Assembly (NCBI GenBank): GCA_028688755.1
Contig: JAQTXN010000008.1
Coordinates: 1 to 37,885 of the forward strand
Length of the DNA stretch: 37,885 nt
Direction of reading: 5' to 3'
Origin: Methylococcales bacterium
GTDB taxonomy: Bacteria; Pseudomonadota; Gammaproteobacteria; Methylococcales; Methylomonadaceae
The stretch's first letter is position 1, and each line of letters opens with the position of its first letter. This document shows, piece after piece, positions 33,541 through 37,885 of the stretch. The translations under genes were made by a program, and so were the position numbers. A model generated the notes under the pieces. It saw only the letters and a list, made by a program, of their open reading frames with translations. It was not told the origin of the DNA and searched no databases.

Positions 33541-34689
33541 ATGAAAAAAACAATAACAAAAGCGTTGTGCAGTTTGATGTTGCTTGCGCCATTTGCTGCA
33601 TCCGCTGAAATTTTAGCAATGGCAAATTACGAAAGTCAGCCAAATCAAACGCCACGCAAAGAAGGAATAGCGATTATTGACGTTGACCCGAATTCAAAAA
33701 ATTTCGGCAAAATTGTTCAAGATTTACCGTTGCCACCTGACGCGGTCGCACATCATATTTTTTATAACAAAGATTTAAGCAAAGCCTATATCACCGCGCT
33801 TGGAAATGGCCCTTTGCGTGTGATTAACATGAAACAAGAACCGCTAAAAGTTCAAGATATTAGCGTGCCGCAGTGTCAAGTTGCTGAAGATATGGTTTTC
33901 ACGTCAGACAAAAAAACGTGGTATTTGACCTGCATGGGTTCAAGTAACGTGATTGTTGGCGACGCACAAACTGACAAAGTGAAAGACGTTATTGCGGCTA
34001 ACGAAAAAGACAAATTTATCAAATATCCGCACGGAATTGGTTTAAACGAAGACATCGACCGTATCATGGTCACAAGTACCGTTCATCCGACCAATTTGAG
34101 TGATGCAGGCGATTCTGTCACCGTTATCAAAGCCTCAACAGGTGAAGTTTTATCAACACATAAAGTTGGCGGTGCAGGTTCATCAACGGTTGAAGCGGTT
34201 TTTGTTCCGCATTCTTCGCCAGCCATGGCGTATGTGAACACGATGTTTGAAGGGAAATTGTGGGTCGCAACGTGGCAAGCGAATCACGACACGTTCGATT
34301 TCAAACCTGCTTATGATTTCGCCGACATTAAACAAGGCGTGCCTTTAGAAATTTATTTCAATCAAGAACACGACAAATTATTTATCACCACCGCAAAACC
34401 TGGTGCATTAAACATTTTTGATGTCAGTCAGTCTAAAACGCAGCCAAAATTGATTAAATCGATTCCGACTGCTGGCGGCGCACATCACGTTGTTTTCACG
34501 CCTGATGAAAAATACGCGATTGTGCAAAACAGTTTCATCAATTTGCCTGAAATGGACGACGGGTCGTTTAGTGTGATTGATTTGCAAAAAATGGAAAAAA
34601 TCAAAACGATTGATACCTTAAAAAATCAAGGTTTCAAGCCGAATTGCATCGTGATGATGCCAAAATGGCATACGGATGATGCACATTAA
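33541..34689 (+). CDS. Secreted beta-propeller protein, YncE-like
   Basis: 382 residues. A Sec signal peptide (MKKTITKALCSLMLLAPFAASA) is followed by about six or seven propeller blades; repeated strand-turn units include VINMKQEPLKVQDI, VTVIKASTGEVLSTHKV, LNIFDVSQSKTQPKLIKSI and FSVIDLQKMEKIKTI. Conserved His residues sit at blade tops (AVAHHIF, YPHGIGL, VPHSSP, GGAHHVVF), a pattern seen in metal- or cofactor-linked propellers. I cannot assign a substrate. AAGAG precedes the ATG; the upstream gap holds a terminator and no promoter of its own. Its stop is 3 bases from that of the convergent rfbB. Confidence 0.8.
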   Translation: MKKTITKALCSLMLLAPFAASAEILAMANYESQPNQTPRKEGIAIIDVDPNSKNFGKIVQDLPLPPDAVAHHIFYNKDLSKAYITALGNGPLRVINMKQEPLKVQDISVPQCQVAEDMVFTSDKKTWYLTCMGSSNVIVGDAQTDKVKDVIAANEKDKFIKYPHGIGLNEDIDRIMVTSTVHPTNLSDAGDSVTVIKASTGEVLSTHKVGGAGSSTVEAVFVPHSSPAMAYVNTMFEGKLWVATWQANHDTFDFKPAYDFADIKQGVPLEIYFNQEHDKLFITTAKPGALNIFDVSQSKTQPKLIKSIPTAGGAHHVVFTPDEKYAIVQNSFINLPEMDDGSFSVIDLQKMEKIKTIDTLKNQGFKPNCIVMMPKWHTDDAH

Positions 34690-34692
34690 AAT

Positions 34693-35745
34693 CTAAAGCG
34701 GCATTGCATTTTGCCGTTTTTGCTCAATCTGCTGACACCACGCCAAATTTTCTAAATACCACTGCACCGTTTTACGCAGTCCCGTTTCGAAAGTTTCGTT
34801 TGGTGTCCAGCCTAATTCGCTAGCAATTTTGCTGGCGTCAATCGCGTAACGTAAATCATGACCAGGTCGGTCGGTAACGTAAGTAATCAAATCAGCGTAA
34901 CGCGCGACATTTGCAGGTTTTTCAGGTTTCAAATCTTCCAAAATTGCACAAATCGTTTTTACCACGTCCAAATTTGCTTTTTCGTTGTGACCACCGATGT
35001 TGTAGGTTTCACCGATTTCGCCTTTTTCAACAACTGTCAGCAACGCTCGCGCATGATCATCGACAAAAAGCCAATCACGGATTTGTTGCCCATTGCCATA
35101 AACAGGCAGCGGTTTGCCTGCAAGCGCATTCAAAATCACCACAGGAATCAATTTTTCAGGGAATTGAAAATGTCCGTAATTATTTGAACAATTGGTCACA
35201 ATCATAGGTAAACCGTAAGTGCGATGCCAAGCGCGAACTAAATGATCTGAACTAGCTTTCGAAGCGGAATAGGGCGAACTCGGCGCATACGGGGTGGTTT
35301 CGGTAAATAAATCGTCCGTACCATGCAAATCACCAAACACTTCATCGGTCGAAATATGATGAAAACGAAATGCCGCTTTTTTTGTTTCGTCTAAATTTGT
35401 CCAATACAAGCGAGCTGCTTCTAATAGTGTGTAAGTGCCAATAATGTTGGTTTCAATAAATGCCGCTGGGCTGTCAATAGAGCGGTCAACATGCGATTCT
35501 GCCGCAAGGTGCATCACGGCATCGGGCTGATAAGTTTCGAAAAGTTGGCGAATATTTACGGCATCGCAAATATCGACTTGTGCGAATTCATAACGTGCAT
35601 TTTGAGCAATCGATTCGAGCGATTCAAAATTTCCCGCGTAGGTTAATTTATCGACATTTAAAACGCTGTGCGTTGTGTCGTTGATTAAATATCGAATCAA
35701 TGCGCTGCCAATAAAGCCTGCGCCGCCTGTAATTAAAATTTTCAT
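34693..35745 (-). CDS. rfbB: dTDP-glucose 4,6-dehydratase
   Basis: Makes dTDP-4-keto-6-deoxyglucose, a precursor of rhamnose and other deoxysugars of surface polysaccharides. 350 residues, extended short-chain reductase fold: NAD site [14 protein letters not shown], catalytic Thr-Asp-Glu in [21 protein letters not shown] with the Tyr-x3-Lys pair, and [15 protein letters not shown] near the C-terminus. AGGAAAAAT precedes the ATG. The usual partners rfbA, rfbC and rfbD are absent on both sides; instead it follows a HAD phosphatase by 14 bases. Confidence 0.96.
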   Translation of the reverse strand: MKILITGGAGFIGSALIRYLINDTTHSVLNVDKLTYAGNFESLESIAQNARYEFAQVDICDAVNIRQLFETYQPDAVMHLAAESHVDRSIDSPAAFIETNIIGTYTLLEAARLYWTNLDETKKAAFRFHHISTDEVFGDLHGTDDLFTETTPYAPSSPYSASKASSDHLVRAWHRTYGLPMIVTNCSNNYGHFQFPEKLIPVVILNALAGKPLPVYGNGQQIRDWLFVDDHARALLTVVEKGEIGETYNIGGHNEKANLDVVKTICAILEDLKPEKPANVARYADLITYVTDRPGHDLRYAIDASKIASELGWTPNETFETGLRKTVQWYLENLAWCQQIEQKRQNAMPL

Positions 35746-35759
35746 ATTTTTCCTAAATT

Positions 35760-36416
35760 TTAGTCACGCAAACTCATAATTTCCCAATTTTGCGAAAGCG
35801 CAAAAGCACACAATTTTTCATCAGGGTCAACGGCAACAGGATTATCAACTAATTGCAATAAGGGCAAATCGTTGTGTGAGTCGCTGTAAAAATAACTGCC
35901 TGTAAGCGTTTCACCTGTTTTTGCTAACCAATCATTTAACAACGTCACTTTCCCCGCTTGAAAACACGGCACACCAACAATTTCACCTGTATAACGTCCA
36001 TCGATTAACTCAGGCGTTGTTGCGATTAAATTATCAATGCCATACATTTCCACAATCGGTGCAGTAATAAAACGATTTGTTGCCGTAATGACTAACAATG
36101 TGTGACCTAACGCGCGATGTTTTTCGACCAAATCTTGAGCTTTTTTAAGCAAAATCGGTGTGATGATTTCAGCTAAAAACTGCTCACGCCAAACGTGTAA
36201 TTGGTCAATTGAATGGTCGGCAAGGGGTTTTAAGGCAAAACGTAAAAACGCAATCATATCTAAATTACCTTGCTGATAATCTTCATAAAATTGGGCGTTA
36301 ATTTGTTCATAAATCGTTCTATCAACAATGCCTTGGTCAACAAGAAACTGTCCCCATAAAAAATCGCTGTCATCAGCAATCAACGTGTTATCTAAATCAA
36401 AAATCGCTAAAGTCAT
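35760..36416 (-). CDS. HAD-superfamily subfamily IB phosphatase
   Basis: 218 residues. Nucleophile motif FDLDNTL (DxDxT form), motif II Thr in VITATNRF, and motif [15 protein letters not shown], all intact for an Mg-dependent phosphatase of the SerB-like IB group. The substrate is unknown; members of this group act on phosphoserine or other small phosphomonoesters. It is divergent from rppH across 157 bases, an arrangement also seen in Pseudomonas-type genomes, and lies directly upstream of rfbB. Confidence 0.9.
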   Translation of the reverse strand: MTLAIFDLDNTLIADDSDFLWGQFLVDQGIVDRTIYEQINAQFYEDYQQGNLDMIAFLRFALKPLADHSIDQLHVWREQFLAEIITPILLKKAQDLVEKHRALGHTLLVITATNRFITAPIVEMYGIDNLIATTPELIDGRYTGEIVGVPCFQAGKVTLLNDWLAKTGETLTGSYFYSDSHNDLPLLQLVDNPVAVDPDEKLCAFALSQNWEIMSLRD

Positions 36417-36503
36417 TCGTTTCGTCTGTAAAAGTTATCAAAAGTAAGTTGCGCTATGGTATCGCGCATTTTTTTGTGGAACAATGCGGGGATTATAGAA
36501 CAT

Positions 36504-36555
36504 CTGAACGCGTTGCAATTTTAATCGATACATTTTTCACGCAACGCACGTTCAG
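36504..36555 (+). other. Long bulged inverted repeat in the rppH leader
   Basis: CTGAACGCGTTGC (36504-36516) pairs with GCAACGCACGTTCAG (36541-36555) over 13 base pairs with a 2-base bulge and a 24-base A/T-rich loop. It lies between the divergent HAD and rppH genes, ending 18 bases before the rppH ATG. It could be an operator or a leader RNA structure; I see no convincing promoter in the gap. Confidence 0.6.
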
Positions 36556-36573
36556 CAAACAGGTTACAACAAC

Positions 36574-37101
36574 ATGATAGACTCAAAAGGATACCGCCCG
36601 AATGTGGGAATCATCCTTTGCAATGACGAGGGTCGCGTGTTTTGGGCAAAACGAGTAGGTGTAAATTCATGGCAATTTCCGCAAGGCGGCATCAATCCAA
36701 ATGAAGACCCAGAAACCGCGATGTATCGAGAATTGTGGGAAGAAACAGGACTACAACAACACCATGTTCAAATTTTAGGTCGCACGCGCTATTGGCTTCG
36801 GTATCAATTGCCTGACCGTTATATTCGTAAAAACTCACTGCCGCTTTGCATTGGACAAAAACAAATTTGGTTTATTTTGCGCCTTGTTACGTCGGATAAA
36901 AATGTCAGTTTTGACCATTGCGTAAACCCCGAATTTGATGGTTGGCGATGGGTGGATTATTGGGAGCCGCTCAAAGATGTCGTGTATTTCAAACGTCGCG
37001 TTTATTACAAAGCGATGAGCGAACTTGGCGAAATTTTGACGCTCGAAAATGTACCCATTGATCCAGCGGGTTATTTATCGAAAGCAAGAGAATGGTGGTA
37101 A
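36574..37101 (+). CDS. rppH: RNA pyrophosphohydrolase
   Basis: Nudix hydrolase that removes pyrophosphate from 5'-triphosphate mRNAs and so starts RNase E decay. 175 residues. The Nudix box is complete: [23 protein letters not shown] matches G-x5-E-x7-REL-x-EE-x-GL. RppH-specific features include the N-terminal [11 protein letters not shown] and the C-terminal VYYKAMSEL. The ribosome site is weak (CAGG 9 bases upstream). The preceding gap carries the long inverted repeat listed separately. Confidence 0.96.
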   Translation: MIDSKGYRPNVGIILCNDEGRVFWAKRVGVNSWQFPQGGINPNEDPETAMYRELWEETGLQQHHVQILGRTRYWLRYQLPDRYIRKNSLPLCIGQKQIWFILRLVTSDKNVSFDHCVNPEFDGWRWVDYWEPLKDVVYFKRRVYYKAMSELGEILTLENVPIDPAGYLSKAREWW

Positions 37102-37237
37102 CAGTTTAATTTTTACACACGAATTACACGCAAAAGTCGAATATTGATCAAATTATGATAGAATTGGCGGATTTCACTTAAACGAATAGCAATGTTTTTT
37201 GTTTATTAAACACTTTAACTAAAAACAAATAGTTAGC

Positions 37238-37258
37238 CATTGCCTTAGAGTGGCAATG
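37238..37258 (+). other. Small hairpin in the gltB leader
   Basis: CATTGCC, a 7-base loop and GGCAATG pair perfectly 25 bases before the gltB ATG. AAAAAG follows rather than T, so it is not a terminator. It may be chance. The rest of the 181-base gap is A+T rich, with TATGAT/TAGAAT -10-like sequences near 37155 but no well-placed -35. Confidence 0.35.
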
Positions 37259-37282
37259 TAAAAAGAATACAGGCTTAAATCA

Positions 37283-37885
37283 ATGACAACACAATCTCAA
37301 TTGAGCAATTCACAACCGTTGCTTTATGACGCTGCCCAGTCGCAAGACAGTTGCGGCGTTGGTTTTATCACGCACAAACGCAGTTTGCAAACACACGATT
37401 TGTTAGTCAAGTCGCACGAGGCATTATGTACCATTCCGCATCGAGGTGGCATGAGTGCGGAAGGCGTTGGCGATGGCGCAGGTGTGAACATTGATTTGTC
37501 ATTGAAATTTTTCCGCAAACTTACCAGTAACTCAAACTTAGAACTCGGTCAATTTGGCGTGGCAAACTTTTTTTTCCCCGCAGACCATGCTCATTACGAT
37601 TCAGCGGCAAATGAACTCGTTGAACGTCATTTCAAAGAATTCGATTTACCGTTAATTGCACGTCGCGTGATTCCTGTTGATAACGCGGTTATCAATGCCG
37701 CCGCTGTGAAAGCACAATTACCCATCGAACAATTTATTTTCGGTCGTCCTTCGAATTTGCAAAATGCGTCGCACGAAGAATTTGAAAAACACGTTCAAAA
37801 AGCATTAGTCACCATTGAAGTTGAAGGATTTACGCGCCCAGAACTCGCAGGTTTTTACCCACTTTCAATGAGTTCACGCACGCAA
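37283..37885 (+). CDS. gltB: Glutamate synthase large subunit, 5' part
   Basis: The ORF is missing from the track because it runs off the window end. ATG 37283 gives MTTQSQLSNS..., and the next 200 codons are open. DSCGVGF places the glutaminase nucleophile Cys at residue 24, so the first 23 residues form a propeptide removed to expose the N-terminal Cys. HRGGMSAEGVGDGAGV corresponds to the usual HRGA...GDGAG segment, and PLSMSSRTQ near the edge is the family PLS(L)SSRT motif. Glutamate synthase transfers the amide of glutamine to 2-oxoglutarate, the central ammonium-assimilation step. AGG is 10 bases upstream. Confidence 0.93.
   Translation, partial: MTTQSQLSNSQPLLYDAAQSQDSCGVGFITHKRSLQTHDLLVKSHEALCTIPHRGGMSAEGVGDGAGVNIDLSLKFFRKLTSNSNLELGQFGVANFFFPADHAHYDSAANELVERHFKEFDLPLIARRVIPVDNAVINAAAVKAQLPIEQFIFGRPSNLQNASHEEFEKHVQKALVTIEVEGFTRPELAGFYPLSMSSRTQ

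Noticed and set aside
1-37885. tRNA, rRNA, insertion sequences, prophage genes or CRISPR array
   Set aside because: No cloverleaf-like sequence, transposase, integrase or regularly spaced repeat was seen; no dedicated scan could be run.

Overview
The window comes from a gammaproteobacterium of moderately low G+C (about 40-45% by eye). This rests on gene families and contexts typical of that class: SlyD-type FKBP, RlmJ, Hsp33, a RibBA whose cyclohydrolase half has lost its zinc cysteines, a chorismate mutase/prephenate dehydratase PheA, and a HAD-IB phosphatase divergent from RppH. An aerobic aa3-type cytochrome oxidase and a copper ATPase point to a respiring, probably environmental bacterium. 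A Methylococcales- or Thiotrichales-like origin fits but cannot be shown from this sequence. Nearly all of the window is coding, and no gap exceeds 300 bases. I saw no rRNA, tRNA, insertion sequence, prophage or CRISPR array.

Layout. 1-3.8 kb: cytochrome c oxidase operon (ctaC 3' end, ctaD, an untracked 32-codon membrane ORF, ctaG, ctaE), ending in an intrinsic terminator that abuts lolA. 4.6-6.0 kb: a strongly signposted outer-membrane barrel gene and a 62-residue orphan. 6.1-10.0 kb: slyD, fabI, ribBA, a secreted 136-residue orphan and rlmJ. 10-16.4 kb (minus strand): trpD-nth-valS-membrane protein-ftsX, with ftsX lacking its usual partner ftsE. 16.5-19.8 kb (minus): a compact three-gene run of a DUF2130 coiled-coil protein, an ApaLI-like restriction endonuclease and a beta-class amino methyltransferase. 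19.9-21.2 kb: hslO convergent with ssb. 21.3-24.5 kb (minus): pheA, a bacteriohemerythrin and a FapA/DUF342 protein in tight succession. 24.7-26.8 kb (minus): a PAS protein overlapping a chemoreceptor without a periplasmic domain, together resembling a split aerotaxis receptor. 27-32.5 kb: a family-4 uracil-DNA glycosylase, yggU, a Cu(I) P-type ATPase, a GH17-like glucanase and a D,D-carboxypeptidase-like enzyme in one run, closed by a very strong terminator. 32.5-34.7 kb: a TetR regulator with an apparently leaderless promoter, a DUF4242 protein and a secreted beta-propeller. 34.7-36.4 kb (minus): an orphan rfbB and a HAD-IB phosphatase. 36.6 kb to the end: rppH and the 5' end of gltB.

Most of the window is core metabolism. 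The parts most worth following are the DUF2130/restriction-modification run, the small ORF in the oxidase operon, the split aerotaxis pair, the hemerythrin with an altered ligand, and the TetR/DUF4242/propeller group. By-eye reading found no copy of GTGCAC, the known ApaLI target, anywhere in the window. Several same-direction genes sit immediately behind strong hairpins with little room for a promoter, so read-through or attenuation may be common here.
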